Shown here piece by piece: positions 8,993 through 17,868 of a DNA stretch of 64,000 nucleotides (its first letter is position 1; every line of letters starts with the position of its first letter). The notes beneath the pieces are model-generated. The model saw nothing but the letters and a program-made list of their open reading frames with translations, had not been told where the DNA came from and did no database searches. Location of the stretch: NCBI GenBank assembly GCA_937958265.1, contig CALGNX010000002.1, forward strand, positions 1-64,000, in the 5' to 3' direction. This DNA comes from an uncultured Algibacter sp. (GTDB lineage Bacteria; Bacteroidota; Bacteroidia; Flavobacteriales; Flavobacteriaceae). The translations under genes and the position numbers were made by a program.

Positions 8993-9931
8993 ATGAAAAC
9001 ATCACCTAAAATATCCTTTGTGAGTCCTGTTTATAATGCAGAGCGCATAATAGTTAAATTGGTAGATGAAATTGTTTTAGTAACTGAAAAATTAGCGGTG
9101 TCTTACGAGATTGTTTTGGTGGACGACAGAAGTTCCGATGCTAGTTGGGAAGTTATGAAAGACTTGGCAAAAAAGAATAAACATATAACGAGTATTAGAT
9201 TAAGCCGTAATTTCGGGCAGCACCCTGCTATTATGGCTGGTTTGTCGCAGTCAAAAGGCGATTGGGTGGTTGTTTTAGATTGTGATTTGCAAGATCAGCC
9301 TAAAGAAGTTGAAAAGTTATTTAATAAAACGAAAGAAGGTTTTGATATTGTTTTGGCTAAAAGGTTTCAGCGGCGCGATTCTTTCTTTAAAAAAACTTGT
9401 TCAAAATTATTTTCAAAAATTTATATTTATTTAACAGATACTAATTTTGATAATACCATAGCTAATTTTGGCATCTACAACGCAAAGGTTATAAATGCAG
9501 TTTTAAGCATGGACGATTATATTAAATCTTTTCCGCTTTTTATAAATTGGGTTGGTTTTAATACGACTTCTATTGCGGTGGAACATGCTCCAAGGCATTC
9601 AGGGAAATCAAGTTATACCTATTCCAAGCTGTTACGTTTAGCTTTTAATACTATTATTTCATTTTCAAACAAACCATTAAAATTATTTGTGAAATTTGGT
9701 TTGCTAATTTCTTTATTATCCTTTTTGTTTGGTATTTATACATTATATAAATATTTAAAAGGAGAAATAACTGTGCTAGGTTATAGTTCTTTAATTATAT
9801 CTATTTGGTTTTTATCTGGTGTAATTATTACAATTATGGGGGTTATTGGAATTTACATAGGAAAAATATTTGATCAATCTAAAAATAGAGATTCTTACAT
9901 TATAGATAAAAGTACAAAAGATGCATTATAA
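8993..9931 (+). CDS. DPM1/GtrB-like polyprenyl-phosphate glycosyltransferase
   Basis: A GT2 catalytic domain (residues 1-220) has FVSPVYNAE, VLVDDRSSD, RLSRNFGQHPAIMAGL and the DCDLQDQP metal-binding motif. The last of these is typical of dolichyl/undecaprenyl-phosphate sugar transferases such as GtrB and ArnC. Two C-terminal transmembrane helices (about 232-255 and 265-290) match the usual GtrB architecture, and length (312) is normal. The likely product is an undecaprenyl-phosphate-linked monosaccharide for periplasmic GT-C enzymes, which could be the membrane proteins at 3823 and 11833. Its 3' end overlaps the acyltransferase gene by 11 bases. Confidence 0.87.
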   Translation: MKTSPKISFVSPVYNAERIIVKLVDEIVLVTEKLAVSYEIVLVDDRSSDASWEVMKDLAKKNKHITSIRLSRNFGQHPAIMAGLSQSKGDWVVVLDCDLQDQPKEVEKLFNKTKEGFDIVLAKRFQRRDSFFKKTCSKLFSKIYIYLTDTNFDNTIANFGIYNAKVINAVLSMDDYIKSFPLFINWVGFNTTSIAVEHAPRHSGKSSYTYSKLLRLAFNTIISFSNKPLKLFVKFGLLISLLSFLFGIYTLYKYLKGEITVLGYSSLIISIWFLSGVIITIMGVIGIYIGKIFDQSKNRDSYIIDKSTKDAL

Positions 9932-10715
9932 AAATATAAACGCACAACATATAATAATAGGCAATAATACCATTATAGAACCTTCTGCTAAAATAACTGG
10001 CATTAACGGAAAAGCTAAACAAATAATAATTGGGGATAATTGCTATATTGGTGAAAATGTACAAATAATTTGCGATGATTTTTCTTTAGGCGATTATTCA
10101 AAAATACAACATCATACAAATGTTCATGGTTATTTACCCTGCCACATTGGTCATAATGCATGGATAGGGCAGTATAGTATAATAGATTCTATTGGAGGCA
10201 CAACAATAGGCAATAATTGTGGTATTGGCGCACACTCTCAAATTTGGAGCCATGTTAAATTTGGAGATACTTTGGAGGGGTGCAGGTTTCTTTCTGAAAA
10301 AGAAATGAGTATTGGTAACGATGTTTGGTTTGTAGGACATTGCATTGTTTCTCCAATTATAGCTAAAGACAAGTCTATGGCATTAGCAGGGTCTGTGGTA
10401 ACAAAAAACATGAATTATAATGAAATTTATGCAGGATCTCCCGCTAAATCAATATCAGAAAAAGTAGGTTTCCAATTTTTAGACGTTGCCATACCCGATA
10501 AGTTAATAAAAATGGAAAATTATCTAAACCAATGGAACTCTGTAGAAAAATCTAACTTAAAAATAGTGGACCACATTTCACAAGAAGAAATTGAGAATAC
10601 AGATGTTACGTTTTTTAATGTTACAAATCGAACTTATACCAAAAGAGGAACACAAGCCGAAGTAAGTTTTATGAAATTTTTATTACCAGACAAAGCAAAG
10701 TTTACACCTCACTAA
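9921..10715 (+). CDS. Left-handed beta-helix (hexapeptide) acyltransferase
   Basis: The first 165 residues contain repeated [LIV]G-x4 hexapeptides (for example IIIGDNCYIGENVQI, IGHNAWIGQYSIID, IGNNCGIGAHSQI), which form a left-handed beta helix, ending in the typical IYAGSPAKSISEKVG cap. The following 90 residues form an unrecognised C-terminal extension. Such enzymes transfer acetyl or similar groups from acyl-CoA to sugars. The next gene encodes an RffA/WecE-like aminotransferase, so N-acylation of a 4-amino-4,6-dideoxyhexose is a reasonable inference. The start ATG at 9921 lies inside the end of the preceding gene. Confidence 0.85.
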   Translation: MHYKNINAQHIIIGNNTIIEPSAKITGINGKAKQIIIGDNCYIGENVQIICDDFSLGDYSKIQHHTNVHGYLPCHIGHNAWIGQYSIIDSIGGTTIGNNCGIGAHSQIWSHVKFGDTLEGCRFLSEKEMSIGNDVWFVGHCIVSPIIAKDKSMALAGSVVTKNMNYNEIYAGSPAKSISEKVGFQFLDVAIPDKLIKMENYLNQWNSVEKSNLKIVDHISQEEIENTDVTFFNVTNRTYTKRGTQAEVSFMKFLLPDKAKFTPH

Positions 10716-10724
10716 AAAAAATCT

Positions 10725-11840
10725 GTGATCCCATTTAACAAACCATACCTAACAGGAAAAGAAACCGCCTATATTGAAGATGCTGTAAAACGCGGGAAAA
10801 TATCTGGTAATGGCGATTACACAAAAAAGTGTCAATTATTTTTTGAAGAGCGTTTTGGGTTTAAAAAAGCTTTACTCACTACGTCTTGCACAGATGCCTT
10901 AGAAATGTGCGCCATTTTGGCAAATATAAAACCAGGAGATGAGGTAATTATGCCTAGTTTCACGTTTGTTTCAACCGCCTTAGCTTTTATACGCCAAGGT
11001 GCACATGTAGTTTTTGCAGATTCGCATAAAAACAACCCTAATATAGATGAAACTAAAATAGAAGACCTAATTACTTCAAAAACAAAAGCTATAGTTGTGG
11101 TACATTATGCAGGAATGGCTTGTAATATGGATGTTATTATGTCTATTGCTAACAATTATAATTTATTGGTAATAGAAGATGCAGCCCAAGCCATTTGTTC
11201 AAAATACAAAGGTAAGCCACTAGGTTCAATAGGTCACATGGCAGCTTTCTCGTTTCATGAAACAAAAAATATTATTTCAGGTGAAGGTGGTTTGTTGGCT
11301 ATAAACGACGATAAATTTATAGAAAGATCTGAGATTATTTGGGAAAAAGGAACCAATAGAGCAGCTTTTTTTAGAGATGAAATTAATAAATATGAATGGG
11401 TAGATACAGGATCCTCTTTTTTACCATCGGAAATTATTGCAGCTTTTCTTTGGTCGCAGTTGGAAAACATTAATCAAATTCAAACAAAAAGATTAGAGCA
11501 TTGGCATTTTTATTATACCAACTTAAAGGATTGGGCAAAAAAGAATAGTATTGAAATTATGCCTTTGCCCAAAAAAGAAACCAATAATGCCCACATGTTT
11601 TATTTAGTATGTAAATCTGAAGCGCAACGTAGCGCTATTATAAACCACTTAAATACTAATAACATTCTTGCCGTATTTCATTATGTAAGTTTACATAGCA
11701 GTGCGTATTATAAGCAAAAGCACGATGGTAGAAATTTGCCAAATAGCGATAAATTTACCAGCAGACTGTTAAGACTACCTATGTTTTACGAGTTAGTTGT
11801 AAAAAATGTTGTTGAAAAAATAAGCGAATTTAATGGATAA
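10725..11840 (+). CDS. rffA: RffA/WecE-type dTDP-4-amino-4,6-dideoxygalactose transaminase
   Basis: This 371-residue DegT/DnrJ/EryC1 enzyme opens with IPFNKPYLTGKE, close to WecE/RffA proteins. It has TTSCTDALEM, the PLP-stacking EDAAQA (151-156), and the internal-aldimine lysine in FHETKNIISGEGG (Lys181). The family transfers the amino group of glutamate to dTDP-4-keto-6-deoxyglucose in the cytoplasm. The start codon is GTG at 10725; no in-frame ATG lies near the homology start. The 3' end overlaps the next membrane-protein gene by 8 bases. rmlA/rmlB, needed to make the substrate, are not in the window. Confidence 0.88.
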   Translation: MIPFNKPYLTGKETAYIEDAVKRGKISGNGDYTKKCQLFFEERFGFKKALLTTSCTDALEMCAILANIKPGDEVIMPSFTFVSTALAFIRQGAHVVFADSHKNNPNIDETKIEDLITSKTKAIVVVHYAGMACNMDVIMSIANNYNLLVIEDAAQAICSKYKGKPLGSIGHMAAFSFHETKNIISGEGGLLAINDDKFIERSEIIWEKGTNRAAFFRDEINKYEWVDTGSSFLPSEIIAAFLWSQLENINQIQTKRLEHWHFYYTNLKDWAKKNSIEIMPLPKKETNNAHMFYLVCKSEAQRSAIINHLNTNNILAVFHYVSLHSSAYYKQKHDGRNLPNSDKFTSRLLRLPMFYELVVKNVVEKISEFNG

Positions 11841-13047
11841 ATTAACCTTGTTTTTAAAACGATTTTTTATTTTAGGTGTTGTTATATACGCTTTGCTTTC
11901 TATTTTATATATCATTAATATTCCTGAGGGGCGAGGCGATGAGCAATTATTTATTAACGATTTAGTTTTAATTAAAACTGAAGGTTGGTTAGTTGCTATA
12001 GAAAAAAGTATTTCTATACCCTATCTACTTTTAGCTTATCCATTATCGCTAATAATTAAAAACTATATAGCTTTAAGACTTGTTAACTTGTTTTTAGTTA
12101 TTGGTTTATGTTTATACTTTTGGAAACGGAATAAACCAACGGTATCTTTTTTTGCAGCGTTTGTATTTTATATAAGTACCGTTATTTTCTTTTTTTATGG
12201 CACTAACGATGCGCTTTTTACAATAACATTAATTGTTTTTTTTAATGAAGTTTTTAATATTTACGAAAACCATTCTTTTAAAAGCAGTCTAGCTTTTACA
12301 GCTTTAATATGCGCTCTATTTACCAGAGTCCTAACATTAATGTATTTGCCAATTATTATGTTGGCTTTTGTTATTATATATAAGCACCGGAAAAATATTA
12401 AATTCAAATTTTTATTACCATTATTATTTACATTGGCTTTATTAATAATTAATATACCTGCATTAAAAGCGAATGGCAGCTTGTCTTACGATTTTAAAGT
12501 ACCGCCAAAGGCTGTTAGTGTAACTTGGGTGCAAAGGCAATATTTAGCTCAAACGCTTGTTAATAAAGGCAAATTACAAAAAGGAAAACACCCAAGTTGG
12601 GAAGCTACACAGCATTATGTTAATAGTAACGGTTTAGAATCTTTACCAAAAGGTATTTTAGAAAGTGTTTTTTTTGATGTATCGCTTACTATAAAAGAGT
12701 TTTTTAAAGATTTGTTTTATGCATTTATAGCGTCCATTAGGCAAATAGGTTTAGTTTCTATTCTTATAATTTTTATGCCCTTATTTACATGGTATAAAAA
12801 TAAGCAGATTACTTATAATATGTTTGTACCTGTCTCTTATGGTGTTATGTTATTTTTTTTTTCATTCATAATTATTTCAAATGTAGAGTTAAGGTGGTTA
12901 GCTCCAGTTTTTGTTATGGCATTGGTTTGGTATTTTAATGAAGAAAAAAACAGTAATTTATCAACTCAATTAATGGCAAGTAATTATATGGTTTTTATTG
13001 CTTTAATAGTTTACGGAAGTTTCAGGGTTTACAATAAAATGGTATAA
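11833..13047 (+). CDS. Multi-spanning membrane protein, GT-C-like
   Basis: This 404-residue protein has about ten hydrophobic helices. After the first helix a short loop holds GRGDEQLF (D36, E37), reminiscent of the acidic pair in the first extracytoplasmic loop of GT-C (GT39/GT83-like) enzymes that use polyprenyl-phosphate sugars. A soluble loop (about 215-285) contains a WVQRQYL segment. It overlaps the upstream aminotransferase by 8 bases and abuts the GT4 gene with no spacer, so it is probably co-translated with both. A role as flippase or unspecific membrane component is possible, but it lacks the length (about 420-500) and repeat pattern of Wzx proteins. Confidence 0.55.
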   Translation: MDKLTLFLKRFFILGVVIYALLSILYIINIPEGRGDEQLFINDLVLIKTEGWLVAIEKSISIPYLLLAYPLSLIIKNYIALRLVNLFLVIGLCLYFWKRNKPTVSFFAAFVFYISTVIFFFYGTNDALFTITLIVFFNEVFNIYENHSFKSSLAFTALICALFTRVLTLMYLPIIMLAFVIIYKHRKNIKFKFLLPLLFTLALLIINIPALKANGSLSYDFKVPPKAVSVTWVQRQYLAQTLVNKGKLQKGKHPSWEATQHYVNSNGLESLPKGILESVFFDVSLTIKEFFKDLFYAFIASIRQIGLVSILIIFMPLFTWYKNKQITYNMFVPVSYGVMLFFFSFIIISNVELRWLAPVFVMALVWYFNEEKNSNLSTQLMASNYMVFIALIVYGSFRVYNKMV

Positions 13048-14199
13048 ATGAAAATAGCTTATATCACACCAGAATATCCACACCCTAAAATTAAACAAGC
13101 TGCGGGTATAGGTACAAGTATAAAAAATTTATGTACTGCATTGGTTCTTAAAAATGTACAGGTGTCTGTTTTTGTTTATCACCAAAACACCAATAACGTT
13201 TTTATGGATGAAGGTGTTGAAATACACTTAATAAAATCCAAGCGATATAAATTTGCAACCTGGTATTTTTATAGAAAACACATACAGAATTATGTGAATA
13301 CGATAGTGTCACAAAAACGCATTCAATTATTAGAAGCTCCAGATTGGACCGGTATTACGGCATTTATGAATTTTAAAATCCCGCTAATAATTCGCTTGCA
13401 TGGCAGTGATGCTTATTTTTGTAAGCTTGAAGGAAGAAAGCAAAAATTTAAAAATTATCTTTTTGAATGGTACGCACTAAAAAAAGCAACTAAAATAGTA
13501 TCTGTTAGTAATTATACAGCCAAAATAACAAAGGCATTATTTCGTGTTCAAGCTGGTATTGATACTGTTTATAATGGTGTAAATGTTAATAAATTTAAAC
13601 CTGCGAATTTAATAGAAAATACGAGTCAAATTTTATATTTTGGAACCATTATTAGGAAAAAAGGGGTGTTGGAACTCGCTCATATTTTTAATCATGTTGT
13701 AAGGTATAACGAAAACGCAAATTTACTTTTAATAGGAAAGGATGTGAAAGATGTTTTTGAAAATAAATCGACTCTACAAATGTTTAAAAAACTATTAACA
13801 GAAAAGGCAAGGTGTAAATTTGTACATATAAACGAAGTCCCTTATAAAGAAATAAAAAACTATATTGAGAGAGCCCAAGTCGTTGTTTTACCAAGTTTTG
13901 CTGAAGCGTTTCCTATGACGTGGCTCGAAACTTTAGCCATGGAAAAAGCTTTAGTAGCCTCAAATATTGGTTGGGCAAAAGAACTCATGGCGCATGGAAA
14001 AACGGGTTATTTAGAAAGTCCGTATAATCATAAAATGTTTGCAAATAAAATAGTAGAATTACTTAACAATAAAGAAAAAAATAAGCGTTTTGGAAAAAAT
14101 GGAAGAATGCATGTGGTTTCTAACTTTTCAGCAACTTTAATGCTTCAAAATAATATAAATTTATACAAAGCCGTGATTGGGGAGAATAACCAAATTTAA
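13048..14199 (+). CDS. Glycosyltransferase family 4
   Basis: The 383-residue GT-B protein has the glycine-rich N-terminal segment YITPEYPHPKIKQAAGIGT of GT4/GT5-type enzymes, the middle IIRLHGSDAY motif, the domain linker VYNGVNVNKFKP and the donor-binding segment PSFAEAFPMTWLETLAMEKALVA, where the E-x7-E pattern is recognisable. It likely transfers a sugar from a nucleotide donor to the growing lipid-linked oligosaccharide. It follows the membrane protein stop immediately. Confidence 0.9.
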   Translation: MKIAYITPEYPHPKIKQAAGIGTSIKNLCTALVLKNVQVSVFVYHQNTNNVFMDEGVEIHLIKSKRYKFATWYFYRKHIQNYVNTIVSQKRIQLLEAPDWTGITAFMNFKIPLIIRLHGSDAYFCKLEGRKQKFKNYLFEWYALKKATKIVSVSNYTAKITKALFRVQAGIDTVYNGVNVNKFKPANLIENTSQILYFGTIIRKKGVLELAHIFNHVVRYNENANLLLIGKDVKDVFENKSTLQMFKKLLTEKARCKFVHINEVPYKEIKNYIERAQVVVLPSFAEAFPMTWLETLAMEKALVASNIGWAKELMAHGKTGYLESPYNHKMFANKIVELLNNKEKNKRFGKNGRMHVVSNFSATLMLQNNINLYKAVIGENNQI

Positions 14200-14216
14200 A
14201 ACAGTAAGCGGAATAA

Positions 14217-15758
14217 ATGGTTTTATTAGTACATAATAATCATACAGTGGTAGAAGTGATAGATTTGGAAAATAATCAAGTTATTTCAGTAGCTGAAAAA
14301 ATGCCATTAAAGGTTTTGTTTCATTTGGCAAAAAATAGACCTAATTGCATTTTAGTTTGGTGTGATACGCTATTAAAACCGTACTTAAATGTAGCCTATA
14401 TTAAGTCTGCGTTCTATCTTAAAAATATGATGGTCTCTTATGCTTCAAACCACTATTTTTCAAACCGAATAGGTTATATTGAAGACAGTCCCTTTTTAAA
14501 TGTAAATAAGAAATTAAAATATCCTACTTGGTTAATGAGCAGTAATGTTGGTGCTATTTTTAGTACTAATTTATTGAAATTTGAAAGTGAAATCGATTTA
14601 AATAGATCTTTTGATTATGCGCTAAATGCTATCGCTAAATTAGGTATGCCTAACGGTTTACTTTGTTACTCTGCACCAGACTTATTAACCAAACCTATTA
14701 ATTTGAAAACACCTAAGCAGGTTTCAACCTTAGAGTTATTTAAATTTGTAAAATCACATTACAAAAGGGTTTGGCATGCGTTGTTATTAATAAATATAAT
14801 TATTTATGAACGTAAATTTCCTTTTCTAGCATTTTTACAAACCTTATTTTATAAGCACCAGACATTAGAATTAAAAAGTACGTTTGATTTAGAGTTAATA
14901 CAGCATATTAATGTTGATGAGAACGTAACCATTGATGTTATTATACCAACCATGGGGCGTAAACTTTATTTGTACGATGTTTTGGAGGATTTATCACATC
15001 AAACAAAGCGTCCAGAAAATGTTATTATTGTAGAGCAAAATGAAGATGTTAATAGCAACTCTGAACTAGATTATATTTTTAATAAGCCATGGCCTTTTAA
15101 AATTATTCACAAATTTATAAATAAAACGGGAGCTTGTAATGCGCGTAATTTAGCTTTGCAACAGGTTACCTCAAATTATGTGTACTTAGCCGATGATGAT
15201 AATAGGTTTGTTAATACGTTACTAGAAACCATTATTAAAACTATGCAAAGCTATAAGCTAGATGTTGTAAGTATGAGTTATCTTCAAGAAAATGAACTTG
15301 AAACACGAAAAAAACCATTGCAATGGGGTACTTTTGGGGCAGGAAGTAGCGTAATACACTCAAAATATCTTAGTAATGTAGCATTTAATACAGCTTTAGA
15401 ATTTGGGTACGGTGAGGATGTGGATTTTGGGATGCAATTAAGATGGTTAGGCGCAGATATTATTTATTTCCCAGAGATAAGAATTAAACATCTTAAGGCG
15501 CCAATAGGCGGTTTTAGGTCTTCATTTAAACAGGCTTGGAGAAACGAGAATATACAGCCTAAACCGGCGCCCACTGTTATGCTAAGTAGAATGCTTTACA
15601 ATACACATACCCAACTTTTAGGATACAAAACAACCCTTTTTATTAAATTTTATAAATTACAGCCTATTAAAAATCCGTTTAAATATTACAATGCGTTTAA
15701 CAAACAATGGCAGGCTAGCCAATTTTGGGCAAACCATTTAAAAGTACAAAATAAATAA
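14217..15758 (+). CDS. Glycosyltransferase family 2 with unusual N-terminal domain
   Basis: Of 513 residues only the region from about 237 onward is a recognisable GT2 domain: IDVIIPTMGRKLYLYDVL, GACNARNLALQ, YLADDDNRF as the DxD equivalent and FGYGEDVDFGMQLRWLG. The preceding 235 residues contain WCDTLLKPYLNVAY and FSNRIGYIEDSPF and resemble a degenerate GT-A-like or acceptor-binding module; I do not recognise a named family. The extra domain makes it nearly twice the length of the other GT2 proteins here. The gene overlaps the next GT2 start by one base (TAATG). Confidence 0.82.
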   Translation: MVLLVHNNHTVVEVIDLENNQVISVAEKMPLKVLFHLAKNRPNCILVWCDTLLKPYLNVAYIKSAFYLKNMMVSYASNHYFSNRIGYIEDSPFLNVNKKLKYPTWLMSSNVGAIFSTNLLKFESEIDLNRSFDYALNAIAKLGMPNGLLCYSAPDLLTKPINLKTPKQVSTLELFKFVKSHYKRVWHALLLINIIIYERKFPFLAFLQTLFYKHQTLELKSTFDLELIQHINVDENVTIDVIIPTMGRKLYLYDVLEDLSHQTKRPENVIIVEQNEDVNSNSELDYIFNKPWPFKIIHKFINKTGACNARNLALQQVTSNYVYLADDDNRFVNTLLETIIKTMQSYKLDVVSMSYLQENELETRKKPLQWGTFGAGSSVIHSKYLSNVAFNTALEFGYGEDVDFGMQLRWLGADIIYFPEIRIKHLKAPIGGFRSSFKQAWRNENIQPKPAPTVMLSRMLYNTHTQLLGYKTTLFIKFYKLQPIKNPFKYYNAFNKQWQASQFWANHLKVQNK

Positions 15759-16753
15759 TGCAATTTTCGTTAATAATTTGCACATATATGCGGGCTAAGC
15801 CGTTATTGGATTTATTAAATTCAGTAAAAAAGCAGTCCTTATATCCTACCGAGATTTTAATAGTTGATGCTTCTTTAAACAATGAAACAAAAATCATTTT
15901 AAGCAATAATACATTTAAAAACTTAAAATATTTTAAAGTTAAAGCACAAGATAGGGGGTTAACAAAACAGCGTAATTTTGGTGCGCGAATAGTAAATAAA
16001 AGCACAGTAATTATTTGTTTTTTGGATGATGATACTGTTTTGAATCCAGATTATTTTGAGAATCTTATAGGTACTTATAAAACCCAAAAAGATGCTTTAG
16101 CAGTAGGTGGTTATATTTTAAATGATGTGGGATGGGAAAAGAAAACAAAAACAAACATAAAGAATAAGTATTATTTTGATGGATGGATGCGTAATGAGCC
16201 TTCTCGATTTATAATGAGAAAAAGGTTTGGTTTATTACCCGATACACCACCAGGTTTTTTACCAACGTTTGCACATGGCAGAAGCATTGGTTTTTTGCCA
16301 CCATCTGGTAAAATATATAATGTGGAGCAAATTATGGGAGGGGTGGCTTCTTATAGAAAAGAAGTTTTTGAAACCTTAAATTTTTCCACTTACTTTGAGG
16401 GGTATGGATTATATGAGGATACCGATTTTAGTTTGCGTATAGCTAAATTAGGTAAATTATATATAAATACGGCTGCCCAATTAAGACATTATCATGATGA
16501 TTCTGGAAGACCAAATAAATATAATTATGGTAAAATGGTTATTAGAAATAGTTGGTATGTGTGGCGTGTAAAATATTTGAAACCTAATTTTAAAGCACGT
16601 ACAAAATGGCATGCTACAGCTCTTTTACTTATATTAATTAGGCTTGGTAACACTCTAACGGTATTAAAAAAGAGAGCGGCTTTTACAGAAAGCATAGGTA
16701 GGTTAGTAGGGTTAATCTCTTTAGTTTATAATAAACCTAACGTAAAAAGATGA
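15758..16753 (+). CDS. Glycosyltransferase family 2
   Basis: A canonical 331-residue GT2: FSLIICTYMRAKPLLDLLNSV, the GLTKQRNFGARI segment, CFLDDDTVLNPDYF with DDD as the metal-binding motif, and YFEGYGLYEDTDFSLRIAKLGK as the acceptor-side ED motif. It resembles enzymes acting on polysaccharide repeat units. Start and stop overlap both neighbours (TAATG upstream, 4-base ATGA downstream), indicating tight translational coupling. Donor sugar is not predictable. Confidence 0.92.
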   Translation: MQFSLIICTYMRAKPLLDLLNSVKKQSLYPTEILIVDASLNNETKIILSNNTFKNLKYFKVKAQDRGLTKQRNFGARIVNKSTVIICFLDDDTVLNPDYFENLIGTYKTQKDALAVGGYILNDVGWEKKTKTNIKNKYYFDGWMRNEPSRFIMRKRFGLLPDTPPGFLPTFAHGRSIGFLPPSGKIYNVEQIMGGVASYRKEVFETLNFSTYFEGYGLYEDTDFSLRIAKLGKLYINTAAQLRHYHDDSGRPNKYNYGKMVIRNSWYVWRVKYLKPNFKARTKWHATALLLILIRLGNTLTVLKKRAAFTESIGRLVGLISLVYNKPNVKR

Positions 16754-17868
16754 GGTTTTTAATTGTTTCACAATCAAAGCATAAGCATGAAAACGGTTTG
16801 CTCTTTGGCTATGCGCCCTATGTTAACGAAATTAATTTATGGTTAAAATATGTTAATGAGGTTGAGGTTTTAGCGCCGCAGGTTAAAAAAACTATAACAA
16901 ATATTGAGGCGTCTTATAAGCACAGTAACCTAAGCTTTAATCCTGTTGCAGCTATTGAGTTTACCTCGTTAAAAAAAATATTTAATGCGTTAGTCAATTT
17001 GCCATTTATATTTATAGCCCTTTTTAAATCGTGTAAAAAGGCAGATCATATACATTTAAGATGTCCTGGTAATATGGGGTTGTTGGGGTGTTTTGTTCAA
17101 ATATTTTTTTCTAGTAAAATAAAAACCGTTAAATATGCGGGTAATTGGGATCCAGAGGCAAAGCAGCCGTTAAGTTATAATATTCAAAAATGGATATTAT
17201 CAAATACGTATTTAACAAAAAATACCACGGTATTAGTTTATGGTAATTGGGAACATCAAACAAAAAATATAAAATCGTTTTTTACGGCAACTTATAAGAA
17301 TAGCGAAAGGCAAGCTCCAAAAATTAGAAATTATAAAAAACAATTAAAGTTTGTTTTTGTTGGTAGTTTGGTAAAGGGAAAACGGCCTTTATTTGCTATT
17401 AAAATTATAGAACGTTTAAATGAACAGGGGTATAATGCCACTTTAAATGTTTATGGAGATGGTATTTTAAAACCAGAATTAGCTAAGTATATAAAAGCAC
17501 AACAGCTTGGTGGGGTGGTTAAAATATTTGGAAATAAAAAAAGCGAAATTATAAAAAAGGCATTGCAAGAAGCACATTTTTTAATTTTAGCATCCAGGTC
17601 TGAAGGTTGGCCTAAAGCTATTGCAGAGGCTATGTTTTTTGGAACAATACCAATTAGTACATCTATTTCTTGTGTGCCATATATGGTTGGTAATGGTACC
17701 AGGGGTATTTTAATTCCATTTAATTTAGAAGTCGCGTTACAAATAATTAGTGGGCATTTAAAACGTAATAAGAATTTAATTTTTATGGCAAATCATGCCA
17801 GCGCGTGGTCGCAAAATTATACTTTAGATGTTTTTGAAACAGAACTTGCTAAATTATTTCAAACTTAA
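16750..17868 (+). CDS. Glycosyltransferase family 4
   Basis: The 372-residue GT-B protein lacks the classic GGAER motif at its N-terminus (it starts FLIVSQSKHKHENG). It has a clear C-terminal donor domain: FVFVGSLVKGKRP, LNVYGDG and ASRSEGWPKAIAEAMFFG with the E-x7-E signature of GT4. The gene overlaps the previous one by 4 bases (ATGA) and the following ATG begins immediately after its stop. It probably acts in the cytoplasm on the polysaccharide intermediate. Confidence 0.88.
   Translation: MRFLIVSQSKHKHENGLLFGYAPYVNEINLWLKYVNEVEVLAPQVKKTITNIEASYKHSNLSFNPVAAIEFTSLKKIFNALVNLPFIFIALFKSCKKADHIHLRCPGNMGLLGCFVQIFFSSKIKTVKYAGNWDPEAKQPLSYNIQKWILSNTYLTKNTTVLVYGNWEHQTKNIKSFFTATYKNSERQAPKIRNYKKQLKFVFVGSLVKGKRPLFAIKIIERLNEQGYNATLNVYGDGILKPELAKYIKAQQLGGVVKIFGNKKSEIIKKALQEAHFLILASRSEGWPKAIAEAMFFGTIPISTSISCVPYMVGNGTRGILIPFNLEVALQIISGHLKRNKNLIFMANHASAWSQNYTLDVFETELAKLFQT

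Noticed and set aside
11833-13047. Calling the membrane protein a Wzx flippase
   Set aside because: Helix number and length are below the Wzx norm and a GT-C-like acidic pair follows helix 1.
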